Assembly: GCF_016863335.1 (NCBI RefSeq)
Contig: NZ_BOOR01000057.1
Location: forward strand, 35,200 to 99,199
Direction: 5' to 3'
Length of the DNA: 64,000 bases
DNA from: Planotetraspora thailandica
GTDB taxonomy: Bacteria > Actinomycetota > Actinomycetes > Streptosporangiales > Streptosporangiaceae
The notes under the pieces were generated by a model. That model searched no databases. It had not been told where the DNA came from and was given only the letters and a program-made list of their open reading frames with translations. Positions 8,039 through 16,826 of the stretch are shown piece after piece. Each line of letters opens with the position of its first letter. Positions within the stretch are counted from its first letter, which is position 1. The position numbers and the translations under genes are program-made.

Positions 8039-8078
8039 AAAGCCCAGGTCAGGTTGCGATTCCCGACCTGGGCTTTTG
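8039..8078. terminator. Bidirectional terminator between TRIC and RCC1 genes
   Basis: AAAGCCCAGGTC (8039-8050) pairs perfectly with GACCTGGGCTTT (8065-8076) over 12 bp, with a 14-base loop. A T-run follows on the plus strand and the A-run gives a T-run on the minus strand, so it serves both convergent genes. Confidence 0.88.
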
Positions 8079-8086
8079 ATCTTTAT

Positions 8087-10933
8087 TCAGCGGAGCGTGA
8101 CGTGGATGTACGGACTCGGTGTGTAGGCGTAGTAGCCGGTCGCTCCTGGATACATGGGCTTCCAGTAGGCCTCTCTGGTGGCCTTGATCCTTGCCGTGAA
8201 CTTGCCTCCGGTGCCGGTGAGCGGCGTGCTGTACAGGTGGAGGGCCGTGCCGCCCTTGACGTGGAAGACGATCTGGACCCGCTGCCCCGTCAGCGCCTTC
8301 CATCCGCCTGAGTACTTCTGCAGGGTGCCGGTGACGGTGAAGTAGGAGTTCTTCTTGACCCGAGTGGCGGACACCTTCAGCCCGGCGATCCGGGTCAGCG
8401 TACGAGCGGCCTTCACGGCATGGCTGACCGTGCCCTTGTAGTAGGTCGCGTTCAGGACGTGCGCACGGTAGTAGCCGCTGGTCAGCGGCGCTTTGAGGGT
8501 GGTGGTGAAGGCGCCGCCCACGGTGATGGTCTTGGCGGTCTTCCAGCCGGTTTTGCCGTCGGCGGAGTACTCGATCAGCACGGGAACCTTGAGGCCGCTC
8601 GGGCCGACGGTGCCATGCACGGTGAGGATATGTGAGGCGTTGACCGACGCGGTGAATCCGCTGATCGAAGTCACCACCTTGTCGACCTTAACGCTGCCGC
8701 TGACCGCGCCGGTGTAAGCGGCACTGGCTAGGGTCTCGGCCCGGTAGTACGCAGGCACGGACGGCGGGGTGAACGTCGAGGTGAAGGCGCCTACGGTGTT
8801 GAGGGTTTGGACAGTCGTCCAACCCGTGGAGCCGTTCGTGGAGTACTCGATCTGGACCGGGACGGCACTCGGAGGCCCGGTCACCGTCCCCTTGACCGAC
8901 AGCTTTCCGGACGTGCTCAGCGACGCACTGAATCCACCGATCGATGTCCCCAATGTGACGCTGATGCTTGCCGAGGTCTCGGTGCTGCCCACGCTGTTGG
9001 TGCCGACGACCTGGCACGTGACCGTGTGGCCGACGTCGCCCGCCACGGGCGTGTAGGTGTAGGTGGTCGCGCCGGGGATCGGGTTTCCGTCGCGCAGCCA
9101 GGTGTACCTGACCGAGTTGGCATCGAGGAAGGAGGCCTCGCAGGTCAGCGTGGTGCCGACGTTGCCGTTGCCGGTGATCGTGGCTTTGGCGATCAGCTCA
9201 GGCCGGACTTGGACGACAACCCTCCTCTCAACTGTGGCGGCGGTGCCGACGCCGTTGGTCGCCGACAGGGTGAACTGATAGGTGCCGCCTTGGCTGGGTG
9301 TTCCCGACAGGGTGCCGTCCGTGGCCAGTTTCAGCCCCGGCGGGAGCGCTCCGGAGACCAGGGCGATCTTCGGCGTCGGCCACCCGGTCACCGCGAAGTG
9401 ATAGCTGTAGGACTTGCCGATGTCTGCGATCAGTGCGCTGCCCGCAGCGAGCTTGGCCGGGGCGATGGTGACGGTTGCCGAGGTGTCCGTGGTGCCGAGG
9501 CCGTTGGTGGCGGTGACCTGGCAGGTGGCCTGGTGGCCGGCGTCCCATGAGGCCGGCGTGTAGGTGGCGGTGGTCGCCCCAGGGACCGCTACGCCGTCCC
9601 ACAGCCAGGTGTAACTCACCGAGGTGGCACCGACGAAAGCGGGCTTGCAGTTGAGCGTGGTCCCAACCTCACCGGTGATCGCCACTCTGGCGGTAAGTCC
9701 CGGCGGTCCCACCTTCGCCAGCGTGTGGTAGGCCCCAGCCGAGATCTCGGTCACCGAACTCAGCCCGGGCACGATGACCGGGGTGGTTCGGGTGGTGCTG
9801 GTCCCGTCACCGAGTTCGCCGTCACCGTTGTAGCCCCAGGCCACCACGGTGCCGTCCGAGCGTAGGGCGACATTGTGCCAGTAGCCCGCGCTGATCACTG
9901 CGACGTCGCTCAGGCCCGGAACGGTAACGGGGGTGGTTTGGGCGGTGGTGGTGCTGTCGCCGAGTTGCCCGTAGTTGTTGTTGCCCCAGGCCGCTACGGT
10001 GCCGTCCGAGTGCAACGCAAGATTGTGGGCAGAGCCGCCCGCGATCTGGGTCACGTTGGTCAGGCCACTTACCACGACTGGGGTGGTGCGGTTGGTGGTG
10101 GTGCCGTCACCGAGCGCCCCGTGGGCGTTGTAGCCCCAGGCCACTACGGTGCCGTCCGAGCGCAACGCAAGACTGTGGTAATACCCGCCCGCGATCTGGG
10201 TCACGTCGCTCAGGCCCGGCACGGTAACGGGGGCGGAGCGGGAGTACTTGGTACCGCCACCAAGTTGCCCGTAATTGTTGTAACCCCAGGCCGCCACGGT
10301 ACCGTCCGAGCGCAATGCGAGGTTGTGGTAGTTGCCGACGTCGATCTGGGTCACCCCGGTTAACCCGGCCACCTGCACGGGGGTCGTGCGGTCGGTGCTG
10401 GTGCCGTCACCGAGTTCCCCGTAGTAGTTGTAGCCCCAGGCCCACACCGTGCCGTCCGAGCGCAACGCCAGACTGTCGTAGTAGCTCGCGGCGACCTGCA
10501 CGATGTCGGTCAGGCCTGTCACCTGCACAGGCGTCGAGCTTTTCGTCGTCGTCCCGTTGCCCAGCTCCCCGTGGTCGTTGCTGCCCCACGCCCACACGGT
10601 GCCGTCTGCGCGCACCGCCAGAGTGTGCCGAAAGCCAGCGCTGACCTGGGCCACCTGACTCAGCGCGGTCAGAGCGACCGGGGAGGAATGGTCGGCCGTG
10701 GACTCGTCGCCCAACTGCCCGTAGTCACCGTCACCCCAGGCGTACGTGTACGAGGTGCCGCTAGAGGCTGCCGCCGCCGGACCTGGCGCCGCCACACCGG
10801 CAGCGCTCACGGCCAGAACCGCACCCACCGCCACGGCACGCAACCGAGCGCCTTGGCCCCACCTTCTCAACCGCCCACCCACCGTCGCCACGGAGACAGA
10901 GCCGGGCGAAGCCCCGGTCATCAGACCAGCCAT
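8087..10933 (-). CDS. Secreted RCC1-repeat beta-propeller protein with Ig-like domains
   Basis: A 948-residue exported protein. An N-terminal signal (hydrophobic core at about residues 32-55, then PGPAAAA) is followed by seven RCC1 repeats of about 50 residues (60-410). Each carries an AWGxNxxGxLG core and a HxLAL(R)SDG end, enough for one seven-bladed propeller. Next come an Ig-like domain (about 415-500), a putative-Ig segment with LPPGLKLATDGTLSGTPS, a second Ig-like domain (about 585-670), and three beta-rich modules to the C-terminus. No sorting signal or membrane anchor is seen, so it is probably released or held by wall contacts. AAGGA lies 8 bases before ATG. A binding or adhesion role is inferred; no enzyme motif is present. 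Confidence 0.88.
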   Translation of the reverse strand: MAGLMTGASPGSVSVATVGGRLRRWGQGARLRAVAVGAVLAVSAAGVAAPGPAAAASSGTSYTYAWGDGDYGQLGDESTADHSSPVALTALSQVAQVSAGFRHTLAVRADGTVWAWGSNDHGELGNGTTTKSSTPVQVTGLTDIVQVAASYYDSLALRSDGTVWAWGYNYYGELGDGTSTDRTTPVQVAGLTGVTQIDVGNYHNLALRSDGTVAAWGYNNYGQLGGGTKYSRSAPVTVPGLSDVTQIAGGYYHSLALRSDGTVVAWGYNAHGALGDGTTTNRTTPVVVSGLTNVTQIAGGSAHNLALHSDGTVAAWGNNNYGQLGDSTTTAQTTPVTVPGLSDVAVISAGYWHNVALRSDGTVVAWGYNGDGELGDGTSTTRTTPVIVPGLSSVTEISAGAYHTLAKVGPPGLTARVAITGEVGTTLNCKPAFVGATSVSYTWLWDGVAVPGATTATYTPASWDAGHQATCQVTATNGLGTTDTSATVTIAPAKLAAGSALIADIGKSYSYHFAVTGWPTPKIALVSGALPPGLKLATDGTLSGTPSQGGTYQFTLSATNGVGTAATVERRVVVQVRPELIAKATITGNGNVGTTLTCEASFLDANSVRYTWLRDGNPIPGATTYTYTPVAGDVGHTVTCQVVGTNSVGSTETSASISVTLGTSIGGFSASLSTSGKLSVKGTVTGPPSAVPVQIEYSTNGSTGWTTVQTLNTVGAFTSTFTPPSVPAYYRAETLASAAYTGAVSGSVKVDKVVTSISGFTASVNASHILTVHGTVGPSGLKVPVLIEYSADGKTGWKTAKTITVGGAFTTTLKAPLTSGYYRAHVLNATYYKGTVSHAVKAARTLTRIAGLKVSATRVKKNSYFTVTGTLQKYSGGWKALTGQRVQIVFHVKGGTALHLYSTPLTGTGGKFTARIKATREAYWKPMYPGATGYYAYTPSPYIHVTLR
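9710..10760 (-). repeat. Tandem 150-base RCC1-coding repeats (7 units)
   Basis: Seven near-identical blocks of about 150 bases encode the propeller blades. Neighbouring units share long runs such as the codons for ALRSDGTVVAWGYN, pointing to amplification or gene conversion within the gene. Confidence 0.75.
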
Positions 10934-11284
10934 GCGATGCGTCCTTCATGATCAGCGCAGCCAACGGTTTTCGCTGCGGTTGTTCCTTGTCGTTGCCAGG
11001 TCGGCCGTGCATCGGATCGCCGTACAGGGAGATGGGGTTCCTTCTGATGTCGGCGACCGACACAACCCGCAGGCGGTCACGACCATTCGCGGATAGAGAT
11101 CGTCCCGCGAACTGGTTCACTATCATGATCTATCACGCTTTGGGGCGATACATGGTTTACGAGGCTATTGATTCGATTACAACCATTTATCGACTTTATG
11201 GCCGGGTGATGATGAAGTCGCTACAGGGAGGTTTCTGCAGGGCGACGCAGCGGCAGGAACGCCACCGGCTCGGCCCGGCCGACG
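10934..11284. other. AT-richer gap upstream of the RCC1 gene
   Basis: This 351-base gap contains no gene I can support. The part from about 11095 to 11215 is visibly poorer in GC than its surroundings. It has a rightward frame starting at ATG 11125 and ending at 11298, but its codons end in A or T far more than native genes here, so it is not called. Near the RCC1 start, CGCAGC (10956-10961) pairs with GCTGCG (10973-10978) to form a hairpin just upstream of the ribosome binding site, so this may be a structured leader. Confidence 0.4.
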
Positions 11285-13432
11285 TCAGGGGCTCGTGAGG
11301 ATGACGAGTTGCTGGGTCGTCCGGGTCATGGCGACATAGCGGTCGACCGCTCCTTCAATGCCCTTGCCGTACGCCTCTGGGTCGATGAGGACGACCAGGT
11401 CGAACTCGAGACCCTTCGACAACTCCGGGGTCAGCGACCGGACGCGGGACGTCGACTGGAACGTGGGATCGCCGATGACGCAGGCGATCCCGTCGGCATG
11501 CTCGGCGAGCCAGGTGTCGAGGACCGAGCTCAGATCCGAAACGGATCCGTGTACGACGGGGACGCCGCTGCTGCGGATGGAGGTCGGCACGTTGGCGTCC
11601 GGGAGCACGGCCCGGATGACCGGCTCGGCCTCCGCCATGACCTCTTCCGGCGTCCGGTAGTTGATGCTCAGGGAGGCCAGGTTGATCTGGTCGAGCCCGA
11701 TCCGCTCGAGCCGTTCCTGCCACGACTCGGTGAACCCGTGCCTGGCCTGGGCACGGTCCCCGACGATGGTGAAGCTCCGGGACGGGCAGCGGAGCAGCAA
11801 CATCTGCCACTCCGCGTCGGTGAGTTCCTGAGCCTCGTCCACGACGATGTGCGCGAACGGGCCGGCGAGCAGGTCCGGGTCGAGGGTGGGCAGCTCGGAC
11901 TCGTCGACCAGATTTCGCTGGAGGTCCGCTCGGCGCAACTGCGTCACGAGGCCTTCGCCGTCGTCGTCGGCCTCGATCAGGTTGTCGACGACCTGGGCCA
12001 TGCGCTCGCGTTGGGCGGCGAGAGCGGCCTCCTGCCGGCGCTTGCGTCGTGACACCTCCGGGTCGCCGAGGCGCTGCCGGGCCGCGTCCAGGAGCGGCAG
12101 GTCGGACACCGTCCAGGCCTGGGCGTCCTCGCGCTGCAGCTTCCGAACGTCGTCGGGGCCGAGCGAGGGAGCGCACATCCGCAGGTAGGCGGGTACCGAC
12201 CACAGGTCTCCGACGAGGTCGGCCGCTTCGATCAGCGGCCACGCGCGGTTGAAGGTCGTGAGCAGCTCCCTGTTCCGCAGGAGCGACGTGCGGAGCAGGT
12301 CAGCCGTTACGTCGTCGTCATGCTTGTCCGCCAGGATCGTGAGCAACTCCTCCCAGATCTGGTCGCGCGCCTCGTTGTGCGGAGTACCGGGTTCCGGTGC
12401 TTCGAACGCCTCGGCCCAATCGTCGGCGCTCAGCCAGACGTCGGCCCAGTGGGTCGTGACCGTCATCCCCTTGGTGGGCGGGTTCTCGTAGAACTTGACG
12501 GCGGGCTCGATCGCCTTCACCAGGTCCGCGGACGCCTTCAGGCGGGCCACGTCCGGGTCGGTCTCGATCGCCGCCGCGGCTCCCTCTGCGACGAAGTCCC
12601 GCAGGGTGCAGGTCTGCACGCCCTCCTCTCCGAGGCTGGGGAGGACGTCGGCGACGTAGGCCAGGTAGGGCTGGTGCGGACCGACGAACAGCACGCCGCC
12701 CCGGTGGTGACCGAGGCGAGGGTCGGAGTAGAGGAGGTAGGCGGAGCGGTGCAGGGCGACGACGGTCTTCCCCGTACCCGGACCGCCGTCGACGACGAGA
12801 GCGCCGCGGGATCCCGCGCGGATGATGGCGTCCTGGTCGGCCTGGATGGTGCCGAGCACGTCTCGCATCCGGGCCGACCGGTTGCCGCCCAGGCTGGCGA
12901 TGAAGGCGGACTGGTCGTCGAGCGCGGCGTGCCCTTCGAACCCGTCCGAGGTGAACACCTCGTCCCAGTAGTCGCTGATCCGGCCGCGGGTCCAGCGATA
13001 CCTGCGGCGGCTCGCGAGACCCATCGGGTTGGCATGGGTGGCTCCGAAGAACGGCTCAGCCGCGGGGGAACGCCAGTCGATCAGCAGCCGGCGACCCGCG
13101 CTGTCCGTAAGGCCAAGCCGTCCGACGTACACGGGCTCGGGGTCGTCCGCGCCGACCATGCGTCCGAGGCACAGGTCCAAACCGAAGCGACGCAGTGCGC
13201 GCAGACGGGCGGTCAGCCGATGGATCTCCATGTCGCGGTCCAACGCCTGCCGGCCTGCGCCGCCGGGGGCCTTGCGCTCGGTATCGAGGCGGTCGGACAG
13301 CTCGGCGATCGACTGCTCGAGGCTCTCCGCGATGGCCGCGAAGTGCTGCTCATCGCCGGCGATCAGCGTCGGGTCGGCCTTGGGGGCAAGGTGGTCGGGA
13401 AGGTCGAACGCGCTGGTAGTCAGGGGATTCAC
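11285..13432 (-). CDS. helD: HelD-like superfamily I DNA/RNA helicase
   Basis: A 715-residue UvrD/HelD-type motor. HelD proteins bind RNA polymerase, pry it open and release stalled complexes, and some confer rifamycin tolerance. An N-terminal coiled coil (about residues 30-85) precedes a helicase 1A domain with Walker A GGPGTGKT (216-223) and the QADQDAII Q-motif-like stretch before it. Walker B is VVDEAQEL, and later motifs include VGDRAQARHGF, KGLEFD and YVAMTRT. GTG at 13432 has AGGAAAGG 8 bases upstream. The start overlaps by 4 bases the stop of the decayed glycosyltransferase at 13429-13715, so it was once, and may still be, translationally coupled to it. Confidence 0.88.
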   Translation of the reverse strand: MNPLTTSAFDLPDHLAPKADPTLIAGDEQHFAAIAESLEQSIAELSDRLDTERKAPGGAGRQALDRDMEIHRLTARLRALRRFGLDLCLGRMVGADDPEPVYVGRLGLTDSAGRRLLIDWRSPAAEPFFGATHANPMGLASRRRYRWTRGRISDYWDEVFTSDGFEGHAALDDQSAFIASLGGNRSARMRDVLGTIQADQDAIIRAGSRGALVVDGGPGTGKTVVALHRSAYLLYSDPRLGHHRGGVLFVGPHQPYLAYVADVLPSLGEEGVQTCTLRDFVAEGAAAAIETDPDVARLKASADLVKAIEPAVKFYENPPTKGMTVTTHWADVWLSADDWAEAFEAPEPGTPHNEARDQIWEELLTILADKHDDDVTADLLRTSLLRNRELLTTFNRAWPLIEAADLVGDLWSVPAYLRMCAPSLGPDDVRKLQREDAQAWTVSDLPLLDAARQRLGDPEVSRRKRRQEAALAAQRERMAQVVDNLIEADDDGEGLVTQLRRADLQRNLVDESELPTLDPDLLAGPFAHIVVDEAQELTDAEWQMLLLRCPSRSFTIVGDRAQARHGFTESWQERLERIGLDQINLASLSINYRTPEEVMAEAEPVIRAVLPDANVPTSIRSSGVPVVHGSVSDLSSVLDTWLAEHADGIACVIGDPTFQSTSRVRSLTPELSKGLEFDLVVLIDPEAYGKGIEGAVDRYVAMTRTTQQLVILTSP

Positions 13433-13715
13433 GTCATTGGCCTTTCCTGGCTGATCGCGTCGAGCAGCAGCGTCGCGGCCACCGCCGCACCGTCGGTGCG
13501 GATCGTGCCGGCCACGGCGGCGGATCTGCGGTCGTCAGCGCGCGCGCCGACCGGCCGAACGGCACCAGCGGCAGGTCGACCTCTGCCAGCCGCTCCGCGA
13601 AGTCCGGCGGCGCGCACACGCGCACCTCCGCGCCGAATGCCCGCAATCGCACCGCGAGTGCCACCAACGGTTCGACGTCCCCGCGCGACCCATATGTCGA
13701 CAACACCACACGCAC
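13429..13715 (-). pseudogene. Macrolide-type glycosyltransferase reduced to its N- and C-terminal ends
   Basis: The first 60 or so codons from GTG 13715 encode the start of a GT1 glycosyltransferase ([20 protein letters not shown], then [19 protein letters not shown]). The last 25 or so codons before TGA 13429, in another frame, encode the typical end ([20 protein letters not shown]). The middle, some 300 codons in intact relatives, is missing and the two ends are out of frame. The stop overlaps the HelD start by 4 bases. A ribosome site (GGGGGA) remains. This is an internal deletion, not a window artefact. Confidence 0.75.
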
Positions 13716-13806
13716 TTCGCATCCCCCGTTTCCGCAGCTTCTGGCCTCGGCCGACGATTCTGCGGTACGACCCGGGTCTTGCCGCAAGCCCCCCGGCGCG
13801 CTATAC

Positions 13807-13850
13807 GTTGAGAGTGGAAAGGAGCGGTAGTCCCCCTTTCCACTCTCAAC
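13807..13850. terminator. Perfect 16-bp inverted repeat
   Basis: GTTGAGAGTGGAAAGG (13807-13822) and its exact complement (13835-13850) are separated by 12 bases. It lies 26 bases past the stop of the sigma factor gene, so it may end that transcript, though there is no T-run. It could also be an operator or a mobile-element footprint. Confidence 0.5.
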
Positions 13851-13875
13851 ATCCGCTGTGGACGGACAACGCTGG

Positions 13876-14799
13876 TCAGCCTGTGGGTCGGCGAGCCCGG
13901 GTCACATCGCGAATGACCGCCCAGGCGTCTGCCACCGGACCTACGTGCCCGAGCTTGTCGGGGTTGAGCACCGTACGGATCGTCTGGATCCGTCCGTCGA
14001 GGATGTCGAGCGTCCAGGTGTTGATGACCTTGCCGTCCCGGTCGCGGAAGATCGCGCCGGGCTGGCCGTTCACCTCGTGCGGCTCCATGACACCACCGAT
14101 CTGGGCGAACGGCGAGACGAGGGCGGCGAGCAGCCGGGATACGTTCTCCGCACCGATGACGCCCTTGCTCCATTGCGGGGCCTTGCCGCCACTGTCGCCG
14201 ACCAGGTGCACGTCGGCGGCGAGGAGGCTCCGCAGCCCGTCGACGTTCCCCTCCCGGAGGGCGTCGAAGAAGCGTCCGGCGAGTTCCTGGCGTCCCCTCC
14301 GGTCGGCCTCGAACCGGGGCCGGCCTGCGTCCATGTGGCGGCGCGCCCGTACGGCGAGCTGGCGGCACGCCGCCTCCGAGCTCCCCACGGCCGACGCGAC
14401 CTCGGGGAAGCCGAACCCGAACACCTCCCGCAGCACGAAGACCGCCCGTTCGAGCGGGCTGAGCCGTTCGAGCAGGAGCAGGGCCGCCATCGAAACCGAG
14501 TCGGCCAGTTCCGCCGACCGTTCCGGGTCCTGGTAGGGGTCGGTGAGCAGCGGCTCAGGCATCCACGGCCCGGCGTACTCCTCCCGCCGGTAGCGGGCCG
14601 ACCGTAGGACGTCGATCGAGATCCGGGTGACCACGGCCGAGAGGAAGGCCTTGGCCGAGGCAGGTTGCGTCGGGGAGGCGTCCCAGCGAAGCCAGGCCTC
14701 CTGGACCGCGTCCTCCGCCTCGCTCACGCTGCCGAGGATCCGGTAGGCGATCGAGAACAGCAGCGGCCGCAGCTCCTCGAACTCCTCAGCCCGGCTCAC
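13876..14799 (-). CDS. sigJ: ECF sigma factor, SigJ type with SnoaL-like tail
   Basis: A 307-residue ECF sigma factor. Region 2 ([24 protein letters not shown] split across residues 15-40) and region 4 ([23 protein letters not shown], about 120-165) are followed by a SnoaL/NTF2-like domain (about 185-295) with [20 protein letters not shown]. In SigJ-type factors this C-terminal domain regulates activity and replaces a separate anti-sigma. GTG at 14799 overlaps the epimerase stop by 4 bases with GGAGG upstream, so both genes form one operon and the NAD-dependent enzyme is translated first. Confidence 0.92.
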   Translation of the reverse strand: MSRAEEFEELRPLLFSIAYRILGSVSEAEDAVQEAWLRWDASPTQPASAKAFLSAVVTRISIDVLRSARYRREEYAGPWMPEPLLTDPYQDPERSAELADSVSMAALLLLERLSPLERAVFVLREVFGFGFPEVASAVGSSEAACRQLAVRARRHMDAGRPRFEADRRGRQELAGRFFDALREGNVDGLRSLLAADVHLVGDSGGKAPQWSKGVIGAENVSRLLAALVSPFAQIGGVMEPHEVNGQPGAIFRDRDGKVINTWTLDILDGRIQTIRTVLNPDKLGHVGPVADAWAVIRDVTRARRPTG

Positions 14800-15734
14800 G
14801 CCAGCTCCTCCTTGAAGCCCTGCCGCCACGAGGGGTAGCGCAGCTCCCAGCCGAGCTCCCGCTTGGCCTTGGCGTTGGAGAAGCCGCGCCCCTCGGTCAT
14901 CATCACGACCGCCTGTTCGCCGGCCAGCAGCCGGGCGAGCCATTTGGGGACCCGCATCGGCCGCTTCGCGCCCGCGCACGCCGCCAGGTAGGGCAGCCAC
15001 TCGCCGGCCGGGGCCGGTTCGTCGTCGACGATGTTGAACACGCCCTTCGCCCGCTGCTCGACGGCCAGGACGGTGGCGCTCGCCGCGTCGTCGAGATGCA
15101 CCCACGAGCTGTAGCCGGTGGCACGCCCGACGAGCGGGTACTGCCGCTTGCGCACGAGCTCGACCTGGTCGTCGATGGCGCCCGGCCCGTAGAACGCGCC
15201 GTATCGCAGAGCCGCGCCACCGGCCCTGACGACCACGTCCTCGACGTGGCGCATCGCCTCCATCCCCGCCTGCGCCGCCGTTCCCTCCATCAGGTCCAGC
15301 GGGTCCTCCTCGGTCTTCACCCATCCGCCCGTGCGGATTCCGTTCCAGCTCGCGTAGCTCTGGGCGACGAAATGAGACACGCCGGTCGCCTCGGCGGCGG
15401 CCAGCAGGTGGTCCGTCCCCTCGGTGCGCAGCCGGTTGGTGGCGGCGAACCAGCGGTCCGGGTGCTTCAGATCGGGCTTGCCGGCGTGCGCCATGGAAAT
15501 CGCGGTCATCTGGTGCACGATCACGTCCGGACGGGCCTTGGCCACGGCCTCGCCGACCGACGTCGCATCCAGCCCGTCCATGACGACCGCCTCGGCGCCC
15601 AACTGCTCAAGCAAGCCCAGCTTGGCAGCGCTCGTCGTCGTCGCCGTCACCTGGTGCCCCCGGCCCACGAGCTGCGGCACCAGTCGCCGCCCCAAAACCC
15701 CGGTCCCACCTGCCACGAACACCCGCACCGTCAT
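14796..15734 (-). CDS. NAD-dependent epimerase/dehydratase (extended SDR)
   Basis: A 312-residue extended SDR. The Rossmann motif GGTGVLGRRLV lies at about residues 9-19, with YGAFYGPG and WVHLDDAA typical of atypical SDRs that bind NAD(P). The catalytic YxxxK is not in its usual form, so a reductase, epimerase or sensor role stays open. ATG at 15734 begins MTVRVFVAGG; GTG two codons later is better spaced from GGAAGGG. It precedes and overlaps the SigJ gene, a pairing that recurs in actinobacteria, so the enzyme is probably made under SigJ control. Confidence 0.85.
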   Translation of the reverse strand: MTVRVFVAGGTGVLGRRLVPQLVGRGHQVTATTTSAAKLGLLEQLGAEAVVMDGLDATSVGEAVAKARPDVIVHQMTAISMAHAGKPDLKHPDRWFAATNRLRTEGTDHLLAAAEATGVSHFVAQSYASWNGIRTGGWVKTEEDPLDLMEGTAAQAGMEAMRHVEDVVVRAGGAALRYGAFYGPGAIDDQVELVRKRQYPLVGRATGYSSWVHLDDAASATVLAVEQRAKGVFNIVDDEPAPAGEWLPYLAACAGAKRPMRVPKWLARLLAGEQAVVMMTEGRGFSNAKAKRELGWELRYPSWRQGFKEELA

Positions 15735-15812
15735 CACCCTTCCGCACACCAGAGTCCGTCTCTCAAAACCCGAGACGAGACAGCCCGGCCGCCTGTGACA
15801 TCGGTTTGTCGG

Positions 15813-16730
15813 CTACCTCGTGCCGGTGGCGGCTGCCGAGGTGAAGAAACGCCTCAGTTCGGCTGCCACGACCTCTGGACGGCCGGCGGTGTTGGCCTTG
15901 CTGACGTCGGCCGACGCGCCATGATCGAGCCCGGGGAACTCGACCCGTTGGACGTTGGGAATGGTCTTCTCCAGGCGGGACAGTGCGGGCTTGAGGAAGG
16001 GAAGTCCCTTGCTTCCGCCGAGCAGGAGCACTTCAGCCTGGACATCGGCGAAGATGTCCGCGGTGCCGGCCATCTCGGCGAGCAGGACGCCTTCGTAGTG
16101 CAGAGTCGGGGCGAGCGTCCGCATGGTCGCGTCGCCCGGCTTGGCGTTCTTGTCCTCGCTCTTCATCAGCAGGCCGGTCAGCCAGGTCAACAGCCCTCGC
16201 GGCATGACGTTCATGATCGGCGGCCCAAGCCGAAGGCCGAGCATGCTGGTCACCAGCCCGGCCGCCACCTTGCCTTCGGCCATTTCCCGATCGAAGCGGT
16301 CGACCCACCCGGTCAACTGCGGGATGTCCTCCAGAATCAGTGCCGGCTCGTAGACGGCGACCTTGTGAATCCGGGGCAGAACGCGTGCCGCCTGGAGCAC
16401 GGCGACGCCGCTCGCGCTGACGCCGAAGACGTAGTGGGCACCCGTCTCGCGCAGAACGGCGTCGAGGTCTTCCACCTCCTTCTGGACGCTGTAGCCATCC
16501 CCGTACGGCCCGCTCTGGCCCCGGCCGCGACGGTCGGGAAGGTGGACGGTGAACGCGTCGGCCAACTCCTGCGCCATGGCCAGGTGATTCCTGGCCGTCT
16601 CCATGGAGCCGTGTAACAGCACGATGCCCGGGCCGTGGCCGATGGTGTGGAAGGCGATCTGGGTGCCGTCGTCAGAGGTGACGAAGCTCGTGGTGAGTTC
16701 CGCCGCCTGAGGCCGTTCATGAGTGGTCAT
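15813..16730 (-). CDS. Alpha/beta hydrolase
   Basis: A 305-residue serine alpha/beta hydrolase. LLHGSMETA (from residue 38) is the oxyanion loop, GVSASG holds the nucleophile Ser105, and GLDHGAS near residue 270 provides the catalytic histidine. GGAAGGA lies 8 bases before ATG. It diverges from a PadR regulator, and its promoter has a palindrome between -35 and -10, so PadR repression is likely. The substrate is unknown. Confidence 0.87.
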   Translation of the reverse strand: MTTHERPQAAELTTSFVTSDDGTQIAFHTIGHGPGIVLLHGSMETARNHLAMAQELADAFTVHLPDRRGRGQSGPYGDGYSVQKEVEDLDAVLRETGAHYVFGVSASGVAVLQAARVLPRIHKVAVYEPALILEDIPQLTGWVDRFDREMAEGKVAAGLVTSMLGLRLGPPIMNVMPRGLLTWLTGLLMKSEDKNAKPGDATMRTLAPTLHYEGVLLAEMAGTADIFADVQAEVLLLGGSKGLPFLKPALSRLEKTIPNVQRVEFPGLDHGASADVSKANTAGRPEVVAAELRRFFTSAAATGTR

Positions 16731-16767
16731 CGCAGAGTCCTTCCGAGCGCTATTGGCTGACGTCGAA

Positions 16768-16797
16768 ATAGTGTCACGGACACTAGTGTCCAGTCAA
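16768..16797 (-). promoter_or_regulatory. Promoter of alpha/beta hydrolase with nested palindromic operators
   Basis: Leftwards, TTGACT (16797-16792) and CACTAT (16773-16768) form -35 and -10 with an 18-base spacer. The spacer is filled by the perfect palindrome GACACTAGTGTC (16779-16790), which overlaps a second one, AGTGTC-ACG-GACACT (16770-16784). PadR proteins bind such dyads, so this is the probable PadR operator. Confidence 0.65.
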
Positions 16798-16813
16798 CTA
16801 GTAACTTTGGCGC

Positions 16814-16819
16814 TAGTAT
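16814..16819 (+). promoter_or_regulatory. -10 box of leaderless PadR gene
   Basis: TAGTAT ends 7 bases before the ATG at 16827, the spacing at which transcription starts at the initiation codon. CTAGT halves flank this box, so the regulator may also control itself. Confidence 0.6.
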
Positions 16820-16826
16820 CGGGGAC

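Noticed and set aside
10934..11284. Possible riboswitch before the RCC1 gene
   Set aside because: I compared it with the cores I know (c-di-GMP, ydaO, SAM types) and none fits; only a short hairpin is seen.
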